From assembly GCA_036346255.1 (NCBI GenBank), contig CM070622.1, forward strand, positions 17,262,751-17,326,750: a stretch of 64,000 nucleotides of DNA, read 5' to 3'. Shown piece after piece: positions 45,388 through 58,634 of this stretch. The translations under genes were made by a program, and so were the position numbers. The number at the start of each line of letters is the position of its first letter. The first letter of the stretch is position 1. The notes under the pieces are model-generated. The model searched no databases, was not told the origin of the DNA, and saw nothing but the letters and a program-made list of their open reading frames with translations. The DNA comes from Ampelocalamus luodianensis. Lineage: Eukaryota > Streptophyta > Magnoliopsida > Poales > Poaceae.

Positions 45388-47470
45388 CGGTCTGCACCGT
45401 GTGTATAATCTGATCTCCCGTGTTCGGCTGAAAGATCGACACAACCTTTGCATTATTTGTTACGATTTCCTTATCATCACGTCAGATCGGTGCGACCTTA
45501 ACGCCTCTAGGCGAGGAGTGGATGGCTCGGCGGTTAAATTCCACAGCTTCATCCTTGTGCACGGAATGACTGACGAAACAGAGATTAGAACATTGCAACT
45601 TCTAGAGTTCTGTTCATGGGGTCATCGTGATAAGACCAAAGGCTTCACAGGCACCTAACAAGATACTATTCAAGATTAAGCTCGTTTATGATCGTGTCAT
45701 GGTTCCTTAGTATTGCTCGTCCAAATTCCAAAGCTAGTTTGGTGCAACAGGGGTGCTGAATCCATGTGTGAATTGCCTACATCCTGCCGAGCAAACAACC
45801 GCATTGGTTGGACGTCGGCCAAGTGCTTTGACCATTGGTTTGCTTGTACCTGAACATGTAGCTGAGACGTCTGACAAACTTTGCATCAGGCGGCACCGCA
45901 CACTGATCTGCACTTCACCACCATCCCAAGAAACAACGCAAGTAGGAAATGGATTTGATGCAATCCAAATGTAACTTCCCGCACATACAAGTCGATTACT
46001 CGATCGGACTGTCCAAAACACGTGTAGTCTAGCTCGTGTAGTCGATTGCAATCTGAAGTTGATTAGAACATCGTGGCAGCCGATCCTGCTCTGCACAGGC
46101 ATCCAGCTAGCACACACTGTTTACTGTTGCTCTATCTATTTACCCTCCAGCACGTGTCATCTAATCGAGCAGGATCTTCCTGACAGGGCAGTTCTCCCTA
46201 ATTCCCCTTGCAGGATTAGCAAGTAAAGCACCGTGGCACCATGTGTTAATGTGTGGCTTAGAGGCATGTCTTTTTTGTAAGCTCTTGTTCTTTGTCTGAA
46301 CTAGGTGTCTTGGACATCAAGGAAACAACTTTGAGTAAAACTATAATCTCGCACAGTACAGCCGGAAGCGCACACAAAGAGGCGATGGTTTCTGGTGGGT
46401 GACAAGCGACGGGACGTGTGCATCTGATCTTGGCTTTTAGGTTGCTCCCGGGACAGTGACGCGGCATCCTACTCGGATGCGCGGGCTGCAGACACAGGAC
46501 GCGTCGTCGATCTCCTCGTCGACTAGAGTATGTATGATTTGTCTCCAGTGCTATTCACTTGTTTAAACTCTTTCATATGTATGATGCGTCTCCAGTGCTT
46601 TTCACTTGTTTAAACTCTTTCTGGGTGTGGGGTGTAGTTTCTAGACTGAACAGTAAAGTTTTTAGCGACGTACACATATTTATTTCGATAATAGTTAATG
46701 AGCTCATCATTACTTGTCACTCTCAGAAACCAACTTAAATAGTTCGGTTGTTGTTGTAAATAGCAGCATTCTAGGCTGGAGTTTTGCAATAGACATCACC
46801 AGATGCTAGCAATTGAAATTTCAGTTCGCACTTGAAGAATTGATATAGCGTCATTAAGGTTTTATTCATCCATTGGCTTACACTTTGCAAGCATGACACG
46901 AAGGATCGAGCATAAGTGCATGACAACTTGCAAAAGGCAGCTCGAAAGCTCAGTTTTCTTTTCCCATTTCTGCAAGAGAAGCACAACGGAGAAGCAAGTC
47001 GAAAAACATAAAGAAGCTCTGCAAAACGTGATTATTCCAGAAGAGTGCGCTTTTACCTCTTTTACACCTCTGAAGTTCAGTGTTTGTTTACTGAACAAGT
47101 TGAAGTATGTTCAGTAGAGAGCTCCACCTACCCAAAAACAATGAATTAAGTTTAACAGAAAGCGATACTTTTTCATGACATTTAACATCAGTTGAAGCAA
47201 CCTCAGCAAGTGCTTGCAAAATAAGGAGCAAACGAGTAAATAGAATTAAGGGATTCTGACCACACGATGTCCCTATAGAAGTATAGAACATAGCTTTGGG
47301 GCCAGACAAATGCCTTATGGTTGCAAAAATGCGTGCAGGAAAGTACATTTTTCCAATGCTTTTGAGGTGCAACGTCAAAACCAGAAGAAGCTGAACGCCT
47401 TGTAGGAATCGCATTAGCTTGAAATATCTCGATCGAAGCAGATGTTGATAAGTGATGCCGGGTCTAAGAA
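45388..47470. other. Intergenic region, no recognised gene
   Basis: Frames at 45734-46117 (minus, 127 aa) and 47088-47414 (minus, 108 aa) show no domain I know. A 47-bp tandem pair with GTCTCCAGTGCT(A/T)TTCACTT lies at 46535-46628. Confidence 0.4.
46535..46628. repeat. Tandem duplication, period 47 bp
   Basis: Two copies of GTATGAT(T/G)(T/C)GTCTCCAG and the following TTCACTTGTTTAAACTCTTTC. Confidence 0.85.
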
Positions 47471-47499
47471 GTGCAAAACATAAGGTTGCTTGCAGGCTG

Positions 47500-48660
47500 C
47501 AGCGCTGATTCTATCATATAGTAAAAATCGATTACAGTTCGTTTAGAGTTGCTAAGAAAAAAAGAAATATGCAAGAAATTCTCACAAAAAAGCAAAACAA
47601 CTCATCCTTAATTTGGTGGATCCTAATTTTAAAGGCTTAGATAGGATAATTGACTTAGAGATAAAAGAATCTATCTACATCTATACTAATTATACAATTA
47701 GAGAAAAGATCTAGTCATTTTTCTAGCAGACCCGAGTTATAACAGCTTAGATTAAAAGCAAGAGTCCATGTTAAGCACAATTCAACCTAAGAGAAGTTCG
47801 GAATAAAAAAACAAATAAAAATTAGCAATTTCATTTCCATACGATTTCCAAAGTAACATCCATAAATTACTAAAATTCATAACAATAATTAAATGAAATT
47901 TAGCAAATTAAAAGATGTAACCATTTATCTCACGGACCCGAATTATAATAGCTCGGATTAAAAGAAAGAGTCCATATCAAGCATAATCCAAACTAAGAGA
48001 AGTTTAGAATAAAAAACAAATAAAAATTAGCAATTTGATTTCCATATGATTTCCACAGTAACATCCATAAATAACTAAAATTCGGAATAATAATTAAATA
48101 AAAATTAGCAAATTAAAAGAATGAGTTCATGTCAAGTACAATCCAAATGAACTAAAATTAAGAATAAAAAAATAGCAATTTGATTTCAAAACAAATTCCA
48201 AAGTAATCCCTAAAACTAAATTTGGAATAAAAATTAAAATAAAATAGAAATCGGGCTTTTACACGAATTCCAGCTTAAAACAAAATGAAATCCATGGAAG
48301 TCTGACCCAAAAACATGTAAATTTGAAATAAAAATTAAAGGATGATTAGAGATTTGATTTACAAAGGAATTTGAAGCCAAAATTTCAAAAATAATTAAAA
48401 TTTTAAACCTATACTGATTAGGCACTCCGAAGAAGCTCTCGTGTTAACCAAAAAGATCTAGTCATCTATTTTGCAGACCCAAGTTATAACGACTCGAATC
48501 TATTATATACTAAAAGTCGAGGGTGGTTTATAGCTGCAAAGAAAAAATATAAATATTCTAGAAATTATATATAAAAAAGGAAAATATATGACCCTTAATT
48601 AGTTTAGTGTACCCTAATTATGTTTGATAGATCATAACCACTGGATGCTACAAGAAAAAT
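47500..48660. repeat. AT-rich tandemly duplicated block (~205-bp unit)
   Basis: A unit with GACCCGA(G/A)TTATAA(C/T)AGCT and AATAAAAATTAGCAATTT occurs at 47728 and 47933, a shorter copy starts near 48110, and the first line recurs at 48474. No coding. A TCTATTATATACTAAAAGTCGAGGG start at 48497 recalls Helitron 5' ends but has no proven 3' end. Confidence 0.6.
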
Positions 48661-49004
48661 AAACACATGCTAGAAATTCTAAAAAAAGAAGAAATATGGC
48701 CGTTGGAACGCCCAACTTATGATTAAAAAACACAACCATTATATGTTATTAGGGAACCTATTTAACTCAAATGATAAGAGATAATGAATGTGTTTTAAGA
48801 ATAAAAGATAAGAAGGAAATTGAAGCAAAAAATAGTTCTTAGCCTAAATTGACCATATGTGAATGAAAAGAAGGGAACACCGACACACGTACATCTCACT
48901 TGGTCATATTTCCGAGAGCATATAAGGAAGAATTTTTTGTAACAGAAAAAAAATTAGAAATGAAGAATTTTTTTAAGAGGGTACAAAGCAGATGCACACC
49001 ACAC

Positions 49005-49205
49005 ACACCTAACTCAAATGCACGCACACGTGTGTGTGTGTCCCCTACAGATGCAAGGAAATTTGGAAGCCCTAAGGCGTCGCTAAAAGATGGGTGCTCG
49101 CACATGTGTGTACCCAAATTATTTAGGCGAGATGCACTTGGTCGATCCAGGGGTCAAACCTAGGCGGTTCCCCCATGTCTCCATCACTAAGCTATTGCTC
49201 AATCA
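49005..49205 (-). mobile_element. Possible tRNA-derived SINE
   Basis: The minus strand has an A-box-like TAGCTTAGTGATGG (49194-49181) followed after 20 bases by a B-box-like GGTTTGACCCC (49160-49150), then a GT-rich stretch and an A/T-rich tail. The spacing is a little short and no target duplication was identified. Confidence 0.4.
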
Positions 49206-49222
49206 TCAAGAAGAAAGGAATT

Positions 49223-50919
49223 TGTTATTTATGTGGTTTTGGTGATTAATAACTCCTAAATCATTAAGACTAACTTTGGTTTGAGTGTAATGAAGATAAT
49301 TTAGGTCTTGATGATGGATATGGGTTATTCTTGGACTTTCATGGATCCCTATATGTGCAAATGATGGAAAAGCATGATTTTAATGAAGACTAAGGACCTT
49401 GTGGCTAGAAATGATCCATGGAATTGAGTATGGATCATTTTAGTCGATAGATTCTTGTTTTTGTTTTGGTCGTATTAGTAAGGGGGTTCAAGGCTAGTAG
49501 TTTGAGCTTGGTTAGGTTGAGAGGATGAAATTTTAGTTAAGTCCGAAAAATCAACAACTGCGGATTATCCAGGTCAAATGTACCATCAAGGCGTACCATC
49601 TATCCAAAGAGTGGGTTTTCTGTGTTTTTTGAAATTTACACAAAGACAGATAATTCGGGTCAACCCGTACCATTGAGGTGTACCATTAGTCTAGAGAAGG
49701 ATTTTGGTGCACAATTTGATTTTACACCAAGGCTTATAGAGGCGGATAATCTCAGCCAACCCGTACCATTGAGGTGTATTATTACTCCAGAGAAGGATTT
49801 TGGTGCACAATTTGATTTTACACCGAGGCGTATCATTCGGGTCGAGGCATCATCTCTCCAGAAAGAATGTTTCTTGGACAAGTTGAGAGGCGGATGTTAT
49901 GGCTCGAGGCGTACCATTGAGACGTATCATTGGTCCAGAAGGTTTCAATTTGAGCGAAGCATTGAGGTGGATGATCCAGGTCAAGGCATACCATTGTTCT
50001 AGAAAGGTTCCATGGTGTGAGTTCACTAAGGCGGATGATTTGGGTCACAGATTATTCAGGTCGCGGCATGTAATTTGGGTCAACATAACGATTAGTTTTT
50101 AAACCGATGGAGTTGAGAAAAATTGAACTGATGCGAATGATCTGAGTTGAGGTGGATAATCTGGGTTTGCAGACACTTTTTCAGAAAATATGTCAAATAG
50201 CTAGTTTTTTAATGGAAAGGCTATATAAGAAGACCATGGGCGTTCCAGATAGCACCTTTGTGACTCCAAAATAATGGTTTGCATATTGAGGAGTTTAAGG
50301 GCACTCAAGAGCTTCAAGTTGAGATTTTGAGAGTGAGAGTAGATTAGGTCTTAGTGTGTATCACTCTTAGTTGCTTGTCCTTGCTAGGTTCAAGATACAT
50401 CCTTGGGTTTATTACTCTTGGAATTTGGTGATTCCTACATGGTTTGGTGGCGTGCTCTTGGTGACCTTCCAAGGAGAAGCTTGTGGAAAGAACCGGAAGG
50501 GTTGTGAATGTTTGGAGTCAACTTATCCAAAGAGGAGAATGATTATCATGAGTTGATTGTTTGGATCCTTATGCGGGTTCAAGTAGGATCTATACTCTTG
50601 CGAGAGTGATCCAACGGGGATTATGGCAAATCATCGAATCTCTGAGACCTCGATAAAAATGTGGTTGTCTCCTGTCCCTTTTACATTTCTGCACTTAATT
50701 TCTTATTCTTTCAAATTCCTTAATTACTAGAATTATGTAGGATTGGAACTTAGGTTGCAAAACTTCACTAGCTATTTAGGAGTTGATTGAGCACACTAAC
50801 AAACCATAAGCACTTAGGATAGGTATAGCTTCTAGGTTGCTCTAAATTTATTAAATTTGGCCTCGTTCAGAAAAGATACCCAATTTGCACCTCCCCTCTT
50901 GGGCATCCGATAAACTTCA
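49223..50919 (+). repeat. SIRE-like Copia 5' LTR (copia-2)
   Basis: It starts TGTTATTTATGTGG, ends AAACTTCA, and is followed two bases later by the primer-binding site TGGTATCAAAGC (50922-50933). It contains ~97-bp internal repeats (AACCCGTACCATTGAGG at 49662 and 49758). Confidence 0.75.
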
Positions 50920-50971
50920 ATTGGTATCAAAGCAAGATTCTCAATTTAGGGCTTTGCCGCCATGCATAAAG

Positions 50972-51395
50972 ATGTCGGGAGGGGATATGAACCCCCGGTA
51001 AGGCACCTATCTTTGATGGAACAAATTATGCTTATTGGAAGGTCCGTATGGAGTGCTACCTCAAGACTATGAGCTTAGATGTTTGGCGTGTTGTTGAGAT
51101 TAAATTTCTGGCACCGCTTAATCCACTTGCACCCACAGATTTTGAGGTCAAACATCTTCAATTCAACGTGCAAGCAAAGAATACACTTTTGGCTCTCTAA
51201 GTATTGATGTCTTCAATCAAGTGAGCAATCTTTCGACGGCTCATGAGATTTGGATCACTCTTCGTGAGATCCACGAGGGCACATAGGAAAGGAACAATAC
51301 AATAGGGCCGCTCAAGCATGCGCTAATGCCTCATAAAATACATATGTCATTAGCACAAAGAAAAAACATGTCATTTTAGGAATGCGTACTGATAC
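50972..51395 (+). pseudogene. SIRE-like Copia gag 5' part (copia-2), broken
   Basis: It begins MSGGDMNP at 50972. After a +1 shift it reads KAPIFDGTNYAYWKVRMECY and LKTMSLDVWRVVE, a standard N-terminal Copia gag block, then AHEIWITLREIHEG. A stop in 'LLAL*' and a further shift follow. It is interrupted at GATAC by the 4.35-kb solo LTR and continues at 55746. Confidence 0.8.
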
Positions 51396-54300
51396 TGTGG
51401 AGACCCCGAAATATTGGAAATGTGATTAATTAAAATTATACTGTAGCACAATTCTTAATTAAGGAACAGTGCTGCTCCTTTATTAAAGATCATGCTAGAA
51501 GCATAAATTTAATAAGTAACAAATCCAATATTCAAACTTCCCGGATATACGTCTTACAATGGTTCCCAGGATTAGTGACCATTGCACATATATCCTTAAA
51601 CAACATTGCATCATACACATACAAGTCATACATTTACATAATTAAACATAAGTTTACAATTCAGTTTAGGACTACAATATAAGTGATTTGGTCATTACAA
51701 AATTTTGCAGCGGAAACAAAAGATTAAACGACAAAACCACCAATGGCCCTTCACCCGCAGGCTATTGCGTGGAGGAAAGAAATAGCTTCACTTGTTAGCG
51801 TCACCCTGATCGACGCTAACGGGTACCTCGTACAAGTAACCATCCTCACCTGCAACAATAGGTTATAGAACCTTGAGTACGGAAGGTACTCAGCAAGACT
51901 TACACAAACTAATAAAAGAAAGTGTTTGTTAGAACCTATACAAAGGATTTAGAGTTGTACACGCATAAGGTTGCAACAGGAAGGCATAATGGTTAAATTT
52001 CGCATAAAGCAATACATCTTAACCTACAATTGCTAGGTTTTGATAAAGCGATTTAATAAATCAAAGTTTGAGTAAAACATCAGTAAATGAAATGTAAAAG
52101 TAAACAGTACATTGCATGAATTCCCTCATGCTGAATCAAAACCCAAACAGTAGTTGAAAATAAAATTCTATATAGGTGACATCAACTCAAGTTATCGTCC
52201 ATGACCGTGGACACGGATATTCGAATAGTTTAATACCTTGCAGGGGTGTACAACTTTACCCACACGACTTAGTTAGCCTGTAAGCCACCGAAATATTAGC
52301 ACACAACCTTTGGTATGCCGGCCGGGTAAACAAAGATTTGGTATTTTTCAACAAGTTGACACTATTGAGTTGGATACCCATGTGTGAACTGATCTCGCTT
52401 AAACAACGACTGAGAGCATCTGCTTAACCGGGGCACACATGTTGCGTCAGGAATGCCGACCCAAACAAAAGAAATACAGGTTGTGTTCGCTACACATACT
52501 AGATTGCAATCAGCATCTTTAAGGTACGTACATGCGATGGAACACAAATACGCCCTCACCCTTCTAAGAACATCTGATATTGATATAAAACTCACATGAC
52601 ATAAGACGCAGCCCGAAGACCTAAGCTCTATGTCATACAAGATCAATACACATATCCTTACTCCCCTGTCTCCAACTCAATAGCATTAACACTTTACTTA
52701 ACCAAACAGCACCCATACACCGCGTGTTGAAGCACGTTGGGACTTGAATTGAATAGTCAGAGTTCAGTCCTTATTCGGTCCAAACAAGTCTACCACATTT
52801 CCCAATCTCGTGCACGAAGGCACCACCACTAGCTTCCTCTTGTCCAGATCAATTGAAATTTAAAATTCAAATCTGATTTAAAGAAACTAGACAAAGAGTT
52901 AAAATGACTAAAATTTATTTGTTGTTCCCATGTTTGACAAGAGAATCTTGTCAAACTCTAACGTTCTATGGACTGCATGGCTAAGCAAAATTTTGAAATT
53001 AAATATCGTAGTATACAACCCTACTCTAAGTTTTGAGTGTATACTCAGATTTAAGGTAAGCCACAATGTTAGGTCGTAACTACCTACTAACAGATCACAA
53101 TTGTATTTTCAGAAAATTAGCATGCAACAGGTGTCACTGTATTTGGAAAATTTATTGTATAAAACTTTAGGATCAACATGGTGCAAAGAGGATGCTTGCC
53201 TTGATAATAATATACTTCTTGTGCAGGCTCGGGTTGTTCAGAAATAGAATCAAACATCTCAGAAGAACCAGATTCTAAAAAGAGACAAAAAAATCCAATG
53301 AATATGAAAACTGACAGCAAGTAAAAACGAACAGAAAATGTATGATCAAGAAAGTAATGCATAATCAACAATATGCTTAAGTCATACTTACCCTAATAAA
53401 GATAATAACCCATTTTATCATCTACTGCCTTTAAATGACAGAAACTAGAGTTTCGGTCAAAGTTACAGTTTTCAGATTTTGAAAAGAAAGGAAAATAGGG
53501 CAGACTGCAGATTTCGGGTTAACTGAAAATAGACTAAGTAAAAGATCCTAAATTAAAGCTTAGTCTGATCTTTAGGGTAAATAATACCCCAGGCTAACCC
53601 TAATCTAACCCTAATCGGTCAAGTTACAGAAACTAACGAAATACAGAAGTTGTCGGTTGACAACAGATGACAGAGGTGGATCTTTGCTTCAAATTTAAAT
53701 AGATGACAACAAGAATCAAAAGAACAACTGATTATGCTACTAGGGTTCGACTAAGAGCTAACTAAGCTAAAAGGATAGCCAGGGAAACCCTAGAACTGGA
53801 AAACGATATGAAAGACCGAAAAGTTATGAAAACAACTTTTCAGTTTAAAGAAGGTTGGAGCTACTTATGTACAAGTGAATGATCCATGTGAGTTACGGAG
53901 GTTCTTAGTGTACTTGAGATGACAAGAAATAAGGTCTTAGCTTACCAGAGTATGAGAAACACCGAAGGTTCCTAAAACCGGCTTTGATCAACAGAGAAAT
54001 AAACTCTAGTTTAACCTACAAAAGATGCTAAATCCTTATTACAAGGTGAAACCAGCGCTTAGGATGGATAAGCAAAATGTAGGAGCAAGAAACTCCACTG
54101 GAACGACAATGGAGGATGAAGAGCTCCCTTGGTCAACAATGGCAGTAGCAAAAAGCTAGGGTATATATATAGGGGTTGAGCTACAGGGCAAAGGGGAAGT
54201 GTCTAGAGCTGATGAGGTGTCCAATTAGTGCTAAATATCCGGACAATAGTTGCATGATCCTTGGATAACGCCTCTACTCGGTCCACAAAGCGGCGACGCG

Positions 54301-55745
54301 CGACGAGGCAAGGAGGAAGAGAGACGACTCCCTGACATGCGGACCTCGCTGGCAGCCACAGTCGCGCGCGCCTCCTAAAACTCAAAAGCACATCGACCGT
54401 CCGATTAGAAATGGGCGGCTGCGATGAAAATAGGTGTTAAAAGGATTTAATCGAGATCGTTTAATATGGGTCGTGCGATCTCACATGGACGATTGAGATT
54501 TAAAGGAGCCCTACGGAAGTCCGAGAGTTATATTCAAAGAGGGGCGTTGGATTAGAATCCAACGATCGATCTAAAAAGGATACACGTCACTTTAAATGAG
54601 ATGACGTGGCACCGTCAGATTGGTTTTCTACGGTCAAGATTGAGGGAAGATCCGGAGGTCCGAATGTCATCTCATTACAGGCCCTACGATTAAAATCCAA
54701 CGGTCCAATAAAATTGGGCCCTAAATGCACACAGTCAAAAAGGGGCACCGTAGGATTTGAATCTGACGGCCAAAGGTGACTGCGCGCTTTTAAGTTCAAA
54801 GCAAAAAGGGTGGCGCGGTTGGATCTAAGATCAACGGTGGAGATCAAGAGGGGATCCGAAGTCCGATTGTTATCGCCCCTCTCGATCGCCCGGTCTAGAT
54901 CCAAGGGCTCAGATTCACTGTGGCATTCGGCAATCCAAACGACCCAATGAATCTGACCGTTTAATTGGACATCAACGGTCACGAGATTGAGATGCACTAA
55001 GATTTCGAACCTAAGCTAGATGCGGTGGGATGGAGATCCAATGGTGGAGATTGCTTCGCATACGTGGATAGCCCATGCGGCGTCGTAAACCCCGTCCGTT
55101 CGATTGGAGATCAACAGCTCGCGGCACGTGAAGGGTTGGGCTCGCGCCCGAGCGTGACTGAGCCGGACCAAACGCACCGGTTGGACCCAACCTCATTGGG
55201 TTCGAGTCACTACAGTGCTAAGGTTTGGGTTTAGACCAGAAGAGTTGACCAGCCCTAAATTCAATGTTTAAAAGTTTGACCGGGCTTTAGAATTAGTAAA
55301 TAAATTTGTAATTTCATGAAATTTTGCAGGAAGGCTACTGGGATGATATACTTCCCAAATAAATTTTGAAAACCACGGTTTCACTTTTAAAATTCATAAA
55401 TAATTACCTTAACCCGAATAGGTTGATTTAAAGACAAATATTTTTCTTCAAGGCAAAATAATTTCTGAAAATTCAACAAAATTTATTTTTGGGCAAGATA
55501 AATTATCTAGGCTTTGATAAAGATACCTCCCAGCCATAATACAAGCATTGGCTTGTATTCCCTTTGAAACTTCAAATTTGTTTTAGATTTTGGCTAGAAA
55601 AGGAAAGTTTTCATTTGCAACATCATGCCCAATCTATGAAAATAAACAGTGATGCTATGAACAACACCGCATTACTGTTATGAACAGTACATCATTACTG
55701 TTCATAAAACATTTTATTACTGTTCATAAAATTGGGACTGTTACA
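51396..55745 (-). mobile_element. Large solo LTR, Tekay/Del-like Gypsy (4350 bp)
   Basis: The plus-strand ends are TGTGGAGACCCCG and GGGACTGTTACA, flanked by GATAC at 51391-51395 and 55746-55750. On the minus strand it starts TGTAACAGTCCC and has a TATA-like CCTATATATATACCC at about 54175-54160, so minus orientation is likely. No internal domain is present. Length and style (AGTACGGAAGGTACTCAGC near 51878) suggest the Tekay/Del group. Confidence 0.8.
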
Positions 55746-56090
55746 GATACGCTACGGAAGGCATGGATACACAAATTCTACAAGCACCATGAGTACACAT
55801 AGAGGAAAGGAATAGTACAATAGGGCCGTTCATGCATGTGTTAATGTCTCATAAAATACATGTCATCAGCAGCACAGAAAAAATATGTCAACTCAGGAAT
55901 GCGTACTGATACGCTATAAAAGGCATGGATACACAAATTTTGCAGGGTCCATGAGTAAACATAGAGGAAAGGAACGGTACAGTAGGACCTCTTAGGCAGA
56001 AAGTCATGCCTCGGCGTACATAGATTAAGCAACAGATGAGCCTAACATGAGCTAAGTTTAATGTGTCTGGAGAGAAGCGATGGCATTTGT
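55746..56090 (+). repeat. Copia-2 gag remainder with 163-bp tandem duplication
   Basis: The segment with GGCATGGATACACAAATT and GAGGAAAGGAA(T/C)(A/G)GTACA is present at 55760 and 55923. A related piece (AGGAAAGGAACAATACAATA) precedes the solo LTR at 51288. Confidence 0.75.
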
Positions 56091-58157
56091 AGAGTTCTAG
56101 TGGAAGCTAACGATGCCAAGGGGATGGGGACCCACCTTCAACTAGTCCACGGTCAGAGTCAGTTGTATTTGCTACCCATTGAAAGTTTTTTTGGAAATAT
56201 GTGAACAATGTTCAAAAGCTTGTTTTTTCTGTCAAATAAAATAAAGTAAGACAACCGTGAATTACTCTACACCTAAATGCACCAAAGCGCATTCTAATAT
56301 CTTGGAAATTAACACATAGAAATACGATCTTTTAATCAAATGATTTTGAGCCTACTGCCTAGTTGTTGAACTAAAGAGAGTCTCCTGCTAATGTTTATAC
56401 AAATCTGATGTTTTTTTCTTAGAGTAATAACATGAGGAACCTATAAGAATTGAGGACAACACATTATTATTTCTTCATCCCATGCCAAAATTAAGTTCTT
56501 GGCAGTATACATGCTCGTTTCTTTAGATCCTGTTAAGAACAGGTTCTTGATAGAATAGGAGATGCAATATGCAACCAAGCGTGATTAAGGGAAGGCACAT
56601 ACCCTGAACAGGGGATGGGGAGGAGTAGTAGCTCAGGCTCAGGCCCTCACCCTAGCAAGGGCAAACAATGGACAGGGAGCCGCACTGGAGGGACAAGGAG
56701 TAAAACATCACACAAGAATGCAAAGTAATGAATAAGCAAAGAAGGTGGAGGAGGCCAAACCTGCGCATGGTTGGAGTGTTGGCGACCAAATCCAGAGTGT
56801 CTTTGTGGAGCGAGGGGAGACAAATAGTGCGACAAGCTAAGGTGGGAACAGAGCAAGTGGTTGAAAAGGGCACGGAATGGGTGGCCTCCTCTCTTCCATG
56901 ATCCAATCGAGGAGGATCAGGCAAAGGGTGGGGTTGCAGAACACTAAGCGGAAGAGGGTGCAATAGAGGACCTTCATGCAGGGGAGCCAAATAAGGAAAA
57001 AACTCACAGGATATGAGCAGTGCAACACAAACAAAACTAATATAGTTGCAATTATATGAAGAGCGACACAAGCAAATCAAAAGATTGTGCTTCATGCTGC
57101 TGCATCATTAAACTATCATGAAAAATCATCAGGCTAACATTAATGGGTAGGAAAAACCCACAAACAAGGAGAGTATAATTGGCAAAGAAAATAAAGCTAA
57201 GCTTGGATATTAATTTAGCAATGCAATATACTAACAGAACATGTATCTCACAAACGACTACATATTATATGTAAAATGCATTGCTATGGGAGATTTTCAT
57301 GCATGTTCATAAACAACTTTGGAGTAATGTGCAATCAAGCAAGAATAAAAAAGCATTAGTGAAATAAGATTTGGTGGACTGATGTTACTGTGAATCAATG
57401 CATTCGCTCCTAGCTTTCAGAAAACAACAGCACTAAAATCCCATTTGCTCAATTCAGGATAGTGAAGTTAAAAATTAAATCAAATGTTGCAGTCGTTCTA
57501 CTGGTCAAAAAGTACAATGTGACATACAAAATGGAAGACCACAATGTTCCAGAATTAGTAACCAGTAAAGTTCATAGTAAATACAGTAAGCTACAAATCT
57601 TGTGTTCTAAGTTAAAAAAAGTACCATAGTACACCTGTTGCAAGAACTAACTACAAAAGAGATTTCTGGACTTCCGATAAAAGTAAATTGCAGTGCCTAC
57701 GGTGGCAGAAATATTCAGAGTTCGATTCACATTGTCTTACCTAAATGATTGATTGAGACCAAAGATCTGTCTATCTTTAGAAAGACCACCCATTCCAGCT
57801 AATTAACATTGTCGATGTTTTACTATCAATCTTACAAAATAAATGCTGCAGACACTATAATCAAATATCATGCAAGAGGAGATAGAGACTTTTTCTAGAC
57901 TGATTTAGACCTTCTCTGGAGAGCAATAACCCTACTCATGTGTTCTTGTATTGAATGTGTTTACAGAGTGAAACAAGCCACTGAAACTAAGGCTAATGGC
58001 TTCTGAATTGATCACTTGATCGTCTTGTTTTCTCTTATCCACCGGTGTCACCCTTTACATTGTTCTTAAAAGGGTGGCAGTTGTTGTGCGTCAGGAGACG
58101 TCTTGTCGGTTGGCTGATTGCGCACGTTGGTAGCGGTTATTGTCAGAGAGACACTCT
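56091..58157. other. Intergenic region, no recognised gene
   Basis: AT-rich except a purine-rich GC patch at 56600-56980. The frames there (minus, 56652-57095 and overlapping) are Leu/Cys/Pro-rich and lack any domain. Confidence 0.4.
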
Positions 58158-58634
58158 GATGAGGATTAAAATTCATAAATACTTCTTTAACATTTAATTA
58201 AAGACACTCTGATGAGGATTAAAATTCCTAAATACTGCTTTAAAATTTTTCCCATATTTTCCACTCACACCAACTGGCGATTAGGTGTTCTTCCACTGAC
58301 GACAACTACCTCCCCGACCAGATGCATCGTTTCCATAAGGTGTCTTTTTCAGGAGTAACTGGCGTCTCTTCGTTAATATTTAAGGGTGGAGAAAGAGAAC
58401 AACTGTAGCACAACAACAAGATGAAAGAGAGAATAAGTGATTCAATATCGCTATAGACAATTCACTTTCTCCAAGCAATATACTCAGTGTAATTAGGGCT
58501 AGTTTGTCGCCTTGCCGAAGGCATCCTTGTAAAAACAAGTTCATTGTAATAAAGAGCAACCCTATTCTCCTCCAAGAATTCTCAGCGATTTTCCTCATTT
58601 CATTTCGTAAGGTCGACGACTTGATCGTCGACAC
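58158..58634 (+). mobile_element. Tat-like solo LTR
   Basis: The start TGATGAGGATTAAAATTC and the end TTGATCGTCGACA match the ends of the gypsy-2 LTR in element sense (TGACGAGGATTAAAACC... / ...GATCGTCGACA). A TATA-like ATATTTAAGGG lies at 58376. The first ~52 bp are tandemly duplicated (58158 and 58210). No primer-binding site or gag follows. Flanks CACTC and CTCTC match 4/5. Confidence 0.6.

Noticed and set aside
45734..46117. Minus-strand 127-aa frame as a gene
   Set aside because: No recognisable domain, no supporting splice or promoter features, and a competing plus-strand frame in the same stretch.
49181..49194. Functional tRNA gene
   Set aside because: Only box A/B-like words are present; no cloverleaf stems or anticodon arm can be drawn.
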